From positions 252,572,501-252,636,500 of the forward strand of contig NC_134137.1 of assembly GCF_033958435.1 (NCBI RefSeq): a stretch of DNA of 64,000 bases. The letters run 5' to 3'. A program made the translations under genes and the position numbers. This document shows, in pieces, positions 24,151 through 36,318 of the stretch (position 1 is its first letter; each line of letters opens with the position of its first letter). The notes under the pieces were generated by a model, which saw nothing but the letters and a program-made list of their open reading frames with translations, was not told the origin of the DNA and did no database searches. The stretch comes from Carettochelys insculpta. Its lineage: Eukaryota; Chordata; Testudines; Carettochelyidae.

Positions 24151-25775
24151 CCAATCTCCCTTCAAGCCTCACTGACAATTCTGTAATGGTTTGGCATGGA
24201 GCTGTGACCCTGCACATCCAGCACCTATGCCCAGGGTGCTGAGCAGTGTTCCTTGCAAGCAGTGCAATTAAGCAGCCCCTCAGGAGAAATTCAAATGCCA
24301 CCAGGGTGATTAACAGAGCACCCACTGTGTTGTGCTTGAAATAGGAGTGTACAATGTGCATCCCTGGTGTCTGTGGGAAAGACACTCACTGTGGTAATTT
24401 CATCTTTCTGCTTATCCACGTTGCTTGCTATTGAAAGAGGTACAGCCATAAATTAAATGTAAAGGAAGTAACTTGCTTGTCTGTTTGGGTAGGGATTTCC
24501 TCTTATAGGGTACTTCTATAAATAAGGGAGCCCAATACAGTGAAGAAAAATTGACAAAATCACAGCAATGCTGTTTGTGGATGAAGTTTCTTCACACAAT
24601 CTCTGAGGCACTCATATACCTCACTTCTGTGCTGAACATAATACAAATGGTATAAACGTAAAACATTCTCATAAAATTATTAACAATAATTAAGATGCAT
24701 TGCACTATTATATAATCAAATTGCTTGACAAACACATGTTTAGAGTGTATTAATGGGAATCATCAGATCCTATTAATACAGATACAAGCAAGATACAGTG
24801 AATCACATTAGAGAAACTCAGATTGAAGATCATATCAGAAAGAACACATCTCATATCCTACCATATTCGCAAAGCAAAATGAAAATGGTGCCTTACACTG
24901 ATCAGAATAAAAGAATGAAACACAATTTACTGGAATTTCCCAGTCAAGTTTATTTTAATGTGGGAAATGTAAAAATATGATCAAATACTACATATGTTCT
25001 ATCTTAATCAAAACTGTCTTTTTTTTTTTTTACTTTTTTACAGTTCTCTGTAATGCAATATCAATAGATATCATGGGCATTTTCAGTTTATTTAGTTCAA
25101 AGCATAACTTATAATTATGATTTTTTATCCAGAAATCATTTTACATAAAAATGCACCATTTCATACTTAACATATATTTGAAGTGGAAATGGACACTCTA
25201 GCAGAATGCCATAACAGATTAAACATCTAGGTTGCCAAAATGAAGAAATAAAATTAGGTAAAAATTCACAAAAATTGGTGTGATGCTTTCTTGCATGTCT
25301 GACATTGGGGACCCAGAGCTAGATTCCAAGACTGCAATTTCTAACATCGACTTTAGTAAGATTCTGCTGGGTGAAATAATTGTCCCACATGGAACCAATT
25401 GCAGCAGGATTGCAGAATTTTCTAGAAATGGTCAAAATTATTCATGGTGATTAAATTATCAATTAATTTAGCTTTCTTTCTTTGCAAATAATTTCTAAAC
25501 TGAGCCTAATTTCTGTGACTGTGTCTGGGGTTCGCAAATATTCTACAAATAGTTCTTGGGAACAAATTTCAGCCTATCTGGTGTTTATAAGTCATGCACT
25601 TCAGCTACTCAGTGTGTGTGTTGTTCACAGCCTGGACTTGTTCAGCTAAATATCTTGACATAGCTTCAAAGCTTCATTAGTGAATGATCAAAATGGTTTA
25701 AGCAGGAGAGTTAAGAATAACAGCAAAAATCAAAAGTGAACAATGAAGAATACAATGCAATGATGAATACAAGTT
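24151..25775. other. Unassigned sequence
   Basis: AT-rich; no gene or repeat recognised. Confidence 0.5.
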
Positions 25776-26383
25776 AGGATTTTCAGAGGGACCTAAGCAA
25801 GTTAGGTGCCCGGCTCCCGTTGTGCCAGGATCCTGGGTGAAGTTAAGCAGAGCTAGTGGAAGGAGCTAGGAGTCAAAACTTGAAGCCAGGGATCAAAGTC
25901 AGTGTCAGAGCCAAACTGAGGGTCAGACCCAGTGCCAGGAATCAGGCTTAAGATCAACACCAGATATCAGGGTCAGTGCTGTGGTTCCAGGAATCAGTCT
26001 GGAGTAAGGCTCCAGGTTGGAACCAAGGTGAATCCCAAACATAGAGGGCAATCATGACTGCTAGCTGGGGATCTGTTTTGTTGCCTGAAGTTTCCTGATA
26101 TGCACCATGGGCTTATATAGGATCAAGGAGCTAATCATGGATCAGAAAGATAACTGTTAGCAGGACCACTCTAGGCAGAACTTCCTGGGGCATGAAGCCT
26201 CTGCGCCTTGAGAGTCGCAGGAAGCAACCATATTACAGGAGCTGCCAGGTAACAGTGTGAGCATGTTGGTTGCCAGGTAATCCTACAAGCTCACATTCGA
26301 ATCCCTATGATCCTTACAATGAAATACAATAAATGTCAGCCACTAATTACCTTAGGCCTCTGAAAATCCCAACCACAGTTAAG
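25776..26383. repeat. Palindromic repeat split by an LTR
   Basis: GGATTTTCAGAGGGACCTAAG at the left and CTTAGGCCTCTGAAAATCCC at the right are inverted ends of a palindromic repeat. The centre is replaced by the 498-bp LTR at 25821-26318; without it the repeat would be about 110 bp. Confidence 0.65.
25821..26318 (-). mobile_element. Solo LTR, Ty3-like
   Basis: Read on the minus strand it starts TGTAAGGATC and ends GATCCTGGCACA, with a TATA box CCTATATAAGCCC around 26113-26125. Length (498 bp), TG...CA ends and central TATA box fit a solo LTR. No internal retroviral or retrotransposon region is present. Flanking 5-mers do not match, so the target duplication is decayed or the ends are off by a few bases. 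Confidence 0.6.
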
Positions 26384-26604
26384 ATGATGAAAAAGCCACC
26401 TTCCAGATGCTCATATGGAAGAAACGGAGTTTGCTGGTTATCCAGGTGCTGGAAAACATGACTTTTACTATACATGAACATTCAGAAATAAGCTGCTCAA
26501 TATTAATCTGCTCAATATTCAAACAAATGTGCTCACCACAGATTTACATGATGGGTTCCTGCCTGCTTGGTTGGAAGAAAAGAGATTGTTGTCTCTTTTA
26601 TACA

Positions 26605-27795
26605 TTTATAGATTTCTAGACCACAAAGAGACCATTGTACTTATCTAGTCTGATCCCCCAGACTATGGAGCATTCCCAAAATAATTCCTAAAGCATATTT
26701 TTTTTTAAAAAAGCATGCAATGTTGATTTAAAAATGGTCTGTGATGGAGACTCCACTATGACCCTTGGTAAGTTGTTCCAATGGTTAATTGATCTCGCTA
26801 CTAAAAATATTTCCAATCCGAATTGGTCAAGCTTCAGCCATTGGATCATGTTATACATGTCTTTCCTGGAATTAAGGGCCTATTATTACATATCTGTCTT
26901 TCAGATGGATACTTACAGCTTGTTATCAAGTCACCCCTTACCCTTCTTTTTATTAGTTCAAACAGGAACTCAAGGAGCTCAATCACTGTAAAGCAGGTTT
27001 CTAACCTTTTAATCATTCTCCTGTTCTTCTCTGAACCTTCTTCACTTTACCAACCTTCTTCATGAATTGTGGGCACCAGTGCTGGATGCAGTCATGGTCA
27101 CATCAGTGCCAAAGGACACAGATAGAATCACTTCTCTGCTCCAACTCAAAATTCTCCTGTTTAGGTATCCAAGGATCAATTATCTTCTTCAGCTAAAGTG
27201 TCACACGGGGAGCTCCTGTTCAGCTGATTATCTGCCACAATTCTTTTTCAGGCTCACTGTTTCTGAGCAAAGAATCTGCCATTGTGTAAATAAGGCCTGC
27301 ATTCTTTATGCCTAGATACTTACATTTATTTGTATTAACATGCATATTATTAACTTACCCAACTTACCAAGCAATCCAGATTGTGCTGAAACAGTGGCCT
27401 GTTCTCCTCATTATTTATTACCCCCTCCCCCAATTTTTGTGTCATCTATAAACTTTACCCCTGCTGACTTTATGTTTTCTCCCACACCATTAATAAACAT
27501 ATTAAAAAGCACATAGCCAAGAACTGATCCCTGCAGGTCCCCAATGGAGAGACCTGCTAGATGATGATTCCCTATTTACTATTACAAGTTGAGACCTATG
27601 AATTAGCTATATTTTAATGCATTTAATGTTTGCCATGTTAATTTATATCTACCTAGTTTTTTAATAAAAATGTCATGCAGTACTCAGCTAGTGCCATACA
27701 GAAATCTATATAAGTGACACTATTACATTTGTAAAGCAAACCTCTAATCACTTTAAAAAGCGATATCAAGTTAGTGTGATGGGACCTATTTTCCA
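26605..27795 (-). pseudogene. Old CR1 LINE, 3' part
   Basis: Read on the minus strand this follows the 3' half of a CR1: reverse transcriptase region (27795 downward, the region of the CR1 motif A to thumb), and the 3' tail ending at TCTAGAAATC near 26610. On the plus strand the familiar phrases GGAGACTCCACTATGACC and GTTCCAATGGTTAAT are visible, and correspond to the block at 57190-57240 in the younger CR1. Many indels and stops. Much older than the CR1 at 57054. Confidence 0.75.
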
Positions 27796-28109
27796 CAACC
27801 TCAACTGGTAGCAAAAGGGAGGAAGGTGGAAGTTTACTGTCCGGAATGGAGACAGAGCAGGCAGAGGAGACTTGTGTGAAAGCTGGGAGTCTCACTTGCC
27901 CTTCTCCAATCACCTCAGGGGAAGGTAAAGGACCCATCATCACCCAGGAGTTAGAGCCTGAGTGTGGAATATGAAGAGTTCAGTGCTAATAACTCCACCC
28001 TTGGAGCATGGAGTTTGTTAATAAACAGAAACACAGTGATTAAGATAATAAAAGGCTTGTCATTAAATTAAATTAAGGATCATTAGATAATCCTCAAAGC
28101 ATGTCCAGG
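27796..28109. other. Unassigned sequence
   Basis: No gene or repeat recognised. Confidence 0.4.
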
Positions 28110-28560
28110 CATCTAGTTAAAAGATAAGGAAACAAAGGATGGGAATAAACGAATGGTTTTCAGACTAAAGAGAAGTAAATAGAGGTGTCCCTAGGGGTTT
28201 GTGCTGGTTTGGGATCAGTGCTGTTCTACATATTCATAAATGAGCTGTAAAAGGAATAAGCAGTGAGGTGGCAAAATTGGCAGAGGATGCAAAATTACTC
28301 AAGATAGTTACGTTCAGAAGAGACTGGAAAGAGTTACTAAGGGTTCTCACAAACTGGGTGATTCAGCAACAAAACTGCAGATGAAATTCAGTGTTAAAAG
28401 CAAAGCAACGCCCATGGAAAAAATATAATCATAACAATAGATACAAAATGATGGTACCTAAATTAGCCATTACACATGAGTTGTTATATGTGAAGAAAGA
28501 GCTCCTGGAGTCATTTACAGTATTCTGGAAATATAACACTTCCAGAAGCAAATATGTAAG
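28110..28560 (+). pseudogene. LINE reverse transcriptase fragment
   Basis: In plus-strand frames the pieces GVPRG (from GVPQG), ISSEVAKLAEDAKLLKIV (motif C region; the FADD is now LAED), LTNWVIQQ and NRYKMMVPKLAITHE appear in the order found in CR1/L2-type reverse transcriptases. A stop lies before ISSEV (about 28247) and the frame changes later. It is a different LINE lineage from the CR1 at 57054, in the opposite orientation. Confidence 0.65.
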
Positions 28561-31183
28561 AATCCTTCTCACTGTGCCTGTTCATCCTGAACTCATTCTC
28601 CAGCTCCAGAAGATTTAAATCTAGTCCTCAGTGGGATGGATGCAACTGAATAATACCTCTGTCCTTAACGTGGAGGTCACAGGGAGAGTCACACCCTTTC
28701 CCTTTAGCTTTTCTTTGTGCCCTTCCCATACGGAAAAGGACCCTATCAGGGTGGGGGAAGAGAACAGTACCCTTCCAGCTAATCAGAAGGGGTGAGCTTA
28801 TTTAAACCCCAGGCAGTACTGAAGCAATCCTCTGTTACAATAAATGGGCTGGCAGCACCCACCATCTCACCCTTTGTATCTGAAAAAAAAGCACCATGTC
28901 CCTTAATGATTCACCATGGTCATTGTTACTCACTTTCTCTCTTTGGGGGCTGGAAAGGAATTTTCTTTCTCAACAGCTGGTTGGACAGGGCGGGGGAAGG
29001 GCTGTAGTAGCACCCTGGTTAATTTGTAATATTACAATTGACTAAGCACTGGGTGTCTGGTGCAGGTGCTCAGTATGAAGGGATATGGCTGTTGGATAAC
29101 ATGGATTGAAGATGTGAAGGACGCCGTCCTTTCGGGAAGCTGTTGGACAGGGGTGTGGAGCTCCTAAATCTGATACAGTGAGAAGCCAGTCCCTCCGTCT
29201 CTAGCCCTTTTCAGCCCTCCTATGAGGGACAGGTGGCAGGGTCCCAGCAATGGGGTGGTCGGCACTAGTTTGGGTTTGAGATTATGTGGAAACAGGCAGC
29301 AGAGCCAACAACCTTGCCGAGGCGCAGCTCTGTGACTTCCAAAGGGCGGGGCCTCTGGTGGAAGGGGGTGGGATGAGAGCAGGCAGCTCTCAGTGGCACC
29401 TGGACCATGGTGCTCACCCTTCCCATCTTCATGCTGCCAGGAGAACGCCATACAGTGTTCCAGCATCAATTTAAAGGGCCATAGGCTTCAGCCACCACTT
29501 CTGTCGCAGTAGTAACAGTGGCAGCTGGGAGCTCCAGGCCCTTTTGTGTCACTGGGCTTTGAGTCAACTGCCTCCTTTGCCCCTTCCCTCCATCAGCAGG
29601 CCTGAAAACAGGGAAATGATGATGGCCTACACCGTACTCCTTATTTCCAGGTATTCCCAAATATTTTACATGAATACAATTTCAGCCTATTTGAACAACA
29701 TCCATTGCTTCCGGACGGTCTCCTGGAGTGGCCAGACAAAGTTCACTAATCCGATTTTTGCAGGCACTCAACTAGTTCTAATCTTTGCACAAAATCACAG
29801 AGATTTCTATTTGAAAACAGACCAATGATCAATATAATCTGGCATCCATTCTCTTTTGCTCAGGTGCAAAGCTCCCATAAGGTACCTAATTGCACAATGC
29901 TACTTTATTTAGTGCAGCGACTGAATAGAAGTTTGTGAGAACACTAAGTGATCATTTATCTTAATTTGCAGTGTAGATCAATCTTGTGGAAAATCCCATG
30001 TTTTCAAACATAAAGGGTGATTATAACCTGAAAGGCCATTATTAATTGAATCATCTCCATAATACGTATGCATTCATCGTTTAAACATTGTGTATAATGT
30101 ATAAATGAAGGCAAATCTATTATATTGATAGAAACAGAAGAAAGAAAATGTTTCCATGTGGTAATAATTCTTAAGTCTGTTGTGTGCTAGCTCAAAGAGT
30201 TCGTGCATCGGAGCTTTAATTATGATGGATTTTAGCAAATACTACATACTATTACACCCATCTTATTACGTAGCACTTTTACTTGCATCATCTATCTAAT
30301 TACCACATGAAATTATGGTTCTTATACAGCTGTTCGCAATGGGATCTTTTTCTGAAATTTTTTTCTTTTGCTTCAAAATGTTATAATAAATAGGCTTCCT
30401 CCTTCTTTTGTAATTTAACTTGAATTTTATGCTAGCAATATTATCCTGGCTCTTGTACAGCAACTTATTTTTTAACAAGAGCACAGAAGGAAAATTCGTT
30501 TTTTCCCCCTCTCCCTTGAATGTGCATGTTCCTAGTGTAGCTTAAAAACTTCCATAAATCAATAAAGTAATTGCTGCATAATGACCTATTGTTAGTGAGC
30601 GTGCCCAGAATGATGTCATTGGGGGGTAATGGAGCTACTGAATCAAAAAAAATGGCAGCTGTTTCCAATTTATTTGAGAGTCAGTTGGACAGAAAATTAA
30701 ATAAACACATAGACAAGCAGGACAAGGGCAAGTCCTTGCATTATTCTTATGATAGTTTTAATTCAATCGCAGAAGTCAGCAGGCAGCTGATATTATGGCC
30801 CAGAGTTTCATTAATTGCCTGTCTCCTTTCTCAGTCAGACTACACATGCTCATTTCTTCATTTTAAGCTTTTGTGACTTGGATTTCAAAAAGACCAATGA
30901 AACAAAGATGAAACTCTTTTATTCTCCTCCACCCTCCTTCAGCCCTCACCCGTTCCCCCTCTGCAGCATTGCAGGCCATCAAGGAGACATATTAATAGAG
31001 AGGAATTTTCATTTCTCCTTCTATCTGGCTCCATAGTGCTTTCCCCTCCTTTCCCCAGGATACACAGGAGAATATTTTTTAATCACTCACGTGTTCTCTG
31101 GGAAGCCCCCTAAAGTTTCATATTCACTAGGGAGGGAAAAAAGGTGCAACCCACCTCACTACTCTTTCTTCTGTGAGTTGAAC
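28561..31183. other. Unassigned, largely repeat-free sequence
   Basis: No gene, RNA or mobile element recognised. 30560-30870 has balanced composition with many ATTA cores and no repeat signature, the look of a conserved non-coding element, but this cannot be judged without alignment. 29200-29480 is GC-rich and unassigned. Confidence 0.45.
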
Positions 31184-31646
31184 CGTGGTGTCTAATATGT
31201 TTGCCACTCGCCACACGTGGCAAATAGGACACTGCGTTGTGGCAAATGCAGCTGCTCCTGAGAGCCGCTCCTGGGGAGTGTCATCAGCTTGCTCCTCCTA
31301 CGTGCCCCACTGCTTGGTGGGAGAAGTGTGTGGTGGCAGCTTCAGCAGCCCCAGCAAGGGCTCCAGCAGTGGCTGTCCCCAGCGGTGGCCCCAGCGAGTC
31401 ACCAGCATTGAATTAGAGCAGGGGCGCTGGGGGAACTTGGGTGTCGGGAGGGCATTCATTCAGAGAAGGGGGTGCGGGGGCTGGGCATGCCAGTTCTGGG
31501 GGAGGGGGAGGGCATTTATTTTAGTATGAAATACATACCAATATTCTTATACTATTTAATAAAGGTTTATATAATATAATGTGGTGTATGTGGAAAGACA
31601 ACAACCACAAGTGTGGCAAGCTTTGAATTCCTATTGGACACTGCTG
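31184..31646. mobile_element. Probable hAT MITE
   Basis: Left CGTGGTGTCTAATATGTTTG and the reverse complement of the right end (CAGCAGTGTCCAATAGG) are inverted; inner blocks GCCACACGTGG and CCACAAGTGTGGC also pair. GC-rich interior, no coding capacity. Boundaries are approximate. Confidence 0.5.
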
Positions 31647-31734
31647 GGTAGGAAGCTCTAATGTGTCCTTTTGAAGTTAGTGGCTTGAGGCTTCCTTAGA
31701 AAAGCTTTAACTCTAGCCTTAACAGTCAGGCCCT

Positions 31735-32057
31735 CTCAGAGGTCCAGTGAGGCCCAGGCCACTTCCAGCTTTGGAGGCCCCTAACCTTTGTAAAAGTTAA
31801 AAATGGTGACACATGAAAACAAAGTATAGCGCCCAAAAAAAAAGAGAATGAGACATAATTTAAATATTTAAAAATATAAATATTTCAAAATTAATAATCT
31901 AGAATCTTTTCCTGTGCAAATGTGCTAATTATTGAGGGATGCAAGTAAAAAAAGTTGCAAAACTTATCAGATGCCAAAATATTAGCAAGTGTCAAAAATT
32001 GAGGACCCCTCTGAGGTTGGGGCTAAGGCCTAATGGCCCTCCTGGACTCCTCTCTGA
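31735..32057. mobile_element. Short inverted-repeat element
   Basis: TCAGAGGTCCAGTGAGGCCC at the left pairs with CCTCCTGGACTCCTCTCTGA at the right around an AT-rich core. Looks like a DNA-transposon MITE; superfamily uncertain. Confidence 0.45.
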
Positions 32058-32594
32058 TCAGTCCTGTTAGCAGTGAGTGTATAACCCGATAGCGTGTAGT
32101 GTATGCCTGCTGAGCTGCATGGGCACCTAAGTTTTACAAGACAGCAAATGCCAGGGATCATAAAAGCATGCCCTGCATCATGAAAGGTTTATCTTTTTGC
32201 AGAACACTACCCTCCATCACCTAGTGGTAATTTATTCAGTGTATTTTTCACTCCTTGAAGCTCCATTAAACTGTTGTTAAGGCATTCACAGATGTACCAT
32301 TGAAATGGGTCTTAGGATTGCAACAGCAGATCCAAACACAACCAAACTTGAGATAGGTTTGGCTCTGGATATATGCTCGGCATTGAAGGTCAATCTTAGT
32401 AAAAGGGATCTGAATAAAACACTGGATATGAATCCCTTTTAAAACCCAAAGAGGATTGGATCCAAATGTGAAATTCACAGCTTGGGCTCACCTTTGTGTC
32501 ATTGTTTAATGTGCGGGTGAGAATTAAGAGGTTTATTTCTTTTATTTCAGAGTCTTCATATTACAGTCTCTTCCTAGTTTTTGCTTTACACTCA

Positions 32595-32800
32595 GGGTGC
32601 ATCTACACTTGGACTCCTCTTTCAAAAGAAGTAAGCAAATGAGGTAAATCAAGAATGCAAATGAGGTATAATTTGCATGTTTGGCACCTCATTTGCATAT
32701 TATAATTTCAAAAGAGCTTCTGTCGAAAGAAGAAAGCCAGGGTAGACGCTGCTCTTTCGAAAGTAAACCCCATCTTACAAAGGAATGGAGGCCGCATTTT
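32595..32800. mobile_element. Harbinger-type MITE, left half
   Basis: GGGTGCATCTACACTTGGAC start, then AATGCAAATGAGG / GCACCTCATTTGCATATT pairs and GCTCTTTCGAAAGTAAACCCC, as in the left half of 13568-14083. The right half is missing. Confidence 0.65.
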
Positions 32801-35800
32801 GCCTCCTATTTACAGTGGCATAGTTCTGTAAGTGTTTGTGCAGCTGGTGGAGACATTTGTTCTAACTTTCTGTCTGTGCGTCATCAGTTGCAGTTCCTTC
32901 TGTAACGGGCAGCAATAGCTTTCACTGCAAGTTTAAAATTTGTATTTATGAAGGGAGGTTTCTGTTTGGCTTTCAAAATGTGAATCCTACCCATCATCTT
33001 CCTCATTTATGGGTGAGCTCTGCTAGCATTTTGCTAAGCAGCCTTGAGAGAAGTAGATGAGTGTGCTTGCGAAAAGCCAGCCCTGTTTGCACCAGAGGTT
33101 CCAGAAACAAAACTGTCCCTCAAGTCTTACAGTGGGAGCTCTGATTTCAAGCTCAAGTTGCCACTGACAGAGAAGCTACTTCCTTCTCCAGAGAGTAGCC
33201 TGTGGAAACTTGGGATACTCACCAGAGACCTTCAGAACCAGTCAAAATCTGGGGACTTCCCAGAGAAGGATGATAAAATGCAATGGAGAGAAAGACTTGG
33301 GAGTATTTTCAGTACTCAGCCATGCTCCAGTCAGAGTGGCCCCATTGACACAAATGACTCTGTATATGGTTGGTAAGGACCTTAGGGAATACTCCACAGC
33401 AGGGGCTTGTAAAGCAAGAGAAGAGAGGCTCTTAGCTGGCAAGGATGACTGATTTCCTCAGAAACATGGGGGGGTGTATCTAATACACACCGAAACTGTG
33501 ATAGTGGTACGGGCTAACAACAGGGCTTTTTAAAACAGGTTTCTCAGCTGCACCTGTGCACAGAGCCCCAGCAGTTCCTCAGTGTTCTCCCTGTTATTAC
33601 TGCTTTGTGTGCCTTAGCTGCCATCCCAGGGCTAAAATCCCCCTATGTGCGGGAATGCCTCCATCATCTATAAGCTGGCCAGTATCCGAATACTTACACT
33701 GAAGTGTTTGCCTCAGAAATACTCAGCATTTTTCAGGTAACCCTTGTGGTTTGTGAATTAAGCTGAATGGAATGGGGATCTGTTCAGTGATTTTACTGTA
33801 TTCGGTTTGTACGCACAGTACAAAAAGCTTTTACACAGCTTTCCACTTTTGGTTTTCCTGCACCCTAATGTCACTCTCTAGTTTTGTGTGTTTATTGACT
33901 CCTTAGGATTATAACATTGCTCCCAAGCATAGACATGCATTATTCTTGACTTCCCAGGAACATAGCCCTGAGAAAGTACAGCCTACAGGAAAGAAGCAGA
34001 AGACTATTTTCCCCTGTGGAGACACCACACATTCCAAAAACTGGTGCCAGATTCATCTTTATGGAAAAAAAGCCTCCAGGAAACCAAAGTCTCCCATTTA
34101 AAGCTTGAGGACTGGAACATGCCACTCTTACCTGGAGGCAAATGGATGGATTTGCTGTGAGGGAAATGTTAAAAAACAAGCAAATTTCACTGCAGAGATT
34201 TGCTAGGATTAATACTTCATCTAGCTCCAGTGAGGATGCCTCACTTTCACATTCAGAAACCATGCTAGTAGAAATTGGGATCGTTCTGCGTAAAGGAATG
34301 CTAACCACTGCAAACCAGCCAGAACACTGCTTAGTTGTTAACACTAAATGCCTAAAGCTCTCCCATCCCATGAGAATTATTAGGATTTTTTTTGGGGGGG
34401 AAAGTCTACAGCTGCTCCAAATCAAGAGAAAATGTCAAAATCTCAGACTTTTTCACATATAAAAAATCCGAAAAAAGTACTCAGCTCAGATCAATTGACA
34501 GATTTCAGCCTCATAATGTCTAAATGTGCTGACCATTTTTTCATGTTTTGTTTTTACTATCATTACCTTAAATTTCAAGACAAAAGATTGCTTTGAACAG
34601 AAAAATGGAACTTTTTCGTTTGAAAATGTCAAGTGAAATGTTTTGACAATTTGAATCCTTTATTTTTTCAGAAAGAAACAGTACACAAAAAGTATTGAAA
34701 CTGACCCTTTCACATGCACAGTTTCAGTTTTGACAAACTGGCAGTTTCCAATGAAAAAGTACTGAATTGAAAAATATCTAGCAAGTTCCATAAAAGTCAC
34801 GATGAATAAATAAGTGTACAAAGCATTAAGCAAACAATGGCTTTCCCATATTACATAGCCACAGAACAACATTTATCTGCTTTTCTAAGGCTTTGTTTTG
34901 TTTGTTTGTCTAACATGGTTCATGTTTATTAACTGATGTGCCTTCTGTCTTGAGGACTATATCCACCCTGGCTTGATGGTGAAAAGGGTCTTCCAGCTAG
35001 TGTCTGTGCTTTACGTCCGTTCCCAAGTCGATTAAAAGAGCAAAAGCAGCTCTCATACTGAAACTGTGAATTAAATGGTCTATGGGCCCTATATGGTGCG
35101 CACTTTCTATAGCTTCCTGGATGTCAGAAGAGGGAGTTCCTCTACAGCAAACCCACTTTGGAGTTTTCAGTGCTGGATTTGATTTTGGGTGTAACTTTAT
35201 TTTTTAAAATATGAAAGTTGGAAAGTTTACCGCTGCTGACTGTCAATCAAGTTTCACTGTGAGGAAAGGGGGGACATAATTTGTTCAGGAAATATTTGGG
35301 GAAATAGGCTGCTTTTCACCCTTCAACCCATATACACATACCTCAGCAGTTACCTCTCACTTTTGCTGGCAGCCAGTGTTTTCCCAAGGGGGTGACACTG
35401 TTTATTAGTTTAAAATAATAGATCATGTCTTGTGAAATGTAAGTTCAGTCAAAATAAAGCACACAATAGCTTCTGCCTAGGAACAAGTAGACACCCTGTT
35501 AAAGGATTATGTCACTGAGCCTGCCTCTGACTGCAGGAGTGAGCAAATAATTGTCAAGTATATATTTGCAGTGTGAGAAAATATTTCATTTTTGTCATTG
35601 TTTTTAATAACAATGAAGCAATAAGTTCCCAAATTTTGTTCATATCATGTGGTGGGAACAAAGAGATCTTGTGCTCAAAACATGTTTTCCTTCTCTTCCA
35701 TTATAAGAATTCAAAGCAGCAAACATTTCATTTTCAAGATATCCCAAGTCATCTTAGCTCTAGATTTCCTACTATAGATCCTTTCATACAGCTCTCCTCT

Positions 35801-35829
35801 TTCAAGAGGCCAAAAGAAGATGGTACACA
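32801..35829. other. Unassigned sequence
   Basis: No gene or repeat recognised. A 110-codon open frame at 33044-33376 has no recognisable motif, and I see no splice or family support for calling it an exon. Confidence 0.5.
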
Positions 35830-35870
35830 GAAGGTAGGATAAGAAGTAATGGGCTTAATCTACAGCAAAG
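35830..35870 (+). mobile_element. CR1 3' end, left piece (split by Harbinger)
   Basis: GGATAAGAAGTAATGGGCTT then AATCTACAGCAAAG is the CR1 3' coding/UTR phrase just before GGAGATTTAGG. The continuation is found at 39950 on the other side of the Harbinger. The CR1 is truncated at its 5' side. Confidence 0.75.
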
Positions 35871-35893
35871 GGCTACGTCTACACATGTATGCT

Positions 35894-35947
35894 ACATCGA
35901 AATAGCTTATTTCGATGTACCGACATCGAAATAAGCTATTTCGATGA
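35894..35947. repeat. Left subterminal palindrome pair
   Basis: Two 25-bp blocks, ACATCGAAATAGCTTATTTC... (35894-35918) and ACATCGAAATAAGCTATTTC... (35923-35947), are near reverse complements of each other and each is nearly self-palindromic around TTTCGA arms. They lie 24 bp inside the left terminus, where binding sites for transposition proteins are usual. Confidence 0.85.
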
Positions 35948-35982
35948 ATAGTGTCTACACGTCCTCCAGGGCTGGTGCCGTT

Positions 35983-35997
35983 GACGTTCAACGTCGA
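35983..35997. promoter_or_regulatory. Subterminal 15-mer, left copy (candidate binding site)
   Basis: GACGTTCAACGTCGA, identical to 39770-39784 near the other end. The near-palindromic form fits a dimer binding site for the Myb-like protein or transposase; that role is inferred. Confidence 0.5.
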
Positions 35998-36235
35998 CGT
36001 TAGGCACAACCACATCGAAGTAGGCGCTGCAGGGGAGCGTCTACACGCCAAAGCGGCACACATTGAAATAAGGGTGCCAGGAACAGCTGCAGACAGGGTC
36101 ACAGGGGAGACTAGCACTTCCGGGGCAACAGCTAGCCGCTCCATTAAAGGGCCCCTCTCAGACACACGCAGCCTGCACAGCATGCGGTCTGCAGAGCCAC
36201 AGGCACGCACACCTCGGCGATGCAGTTATGAACGC

Positions 36236-36236
<1 letters not shown>

Positions 36237-36269
<33 letters not shown>
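36237..36269 (+). repeat. (CAG)11 repeat
   Basis: Eleven CAG codons following an ATG at 36228 would encode MNA plus a glutamine run. The frame continues to 36497 but is not the frame of the conserved transposase. Confidence 0.9.
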
Positions 36270-36271
<2 letters not shown>

Positions 36272-36318
36272 AGAGGTCCACCCAGCCACCCCTGTAGGAG
36301 CAGTGCTCGTCCTGCTCA

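Noticed and set aside
33044..33376. 110-codon plus-strand frame with plausible composition
   Set aside because: No recognisable domain, no splice context I can support, and no neighbouring exon-like frames.
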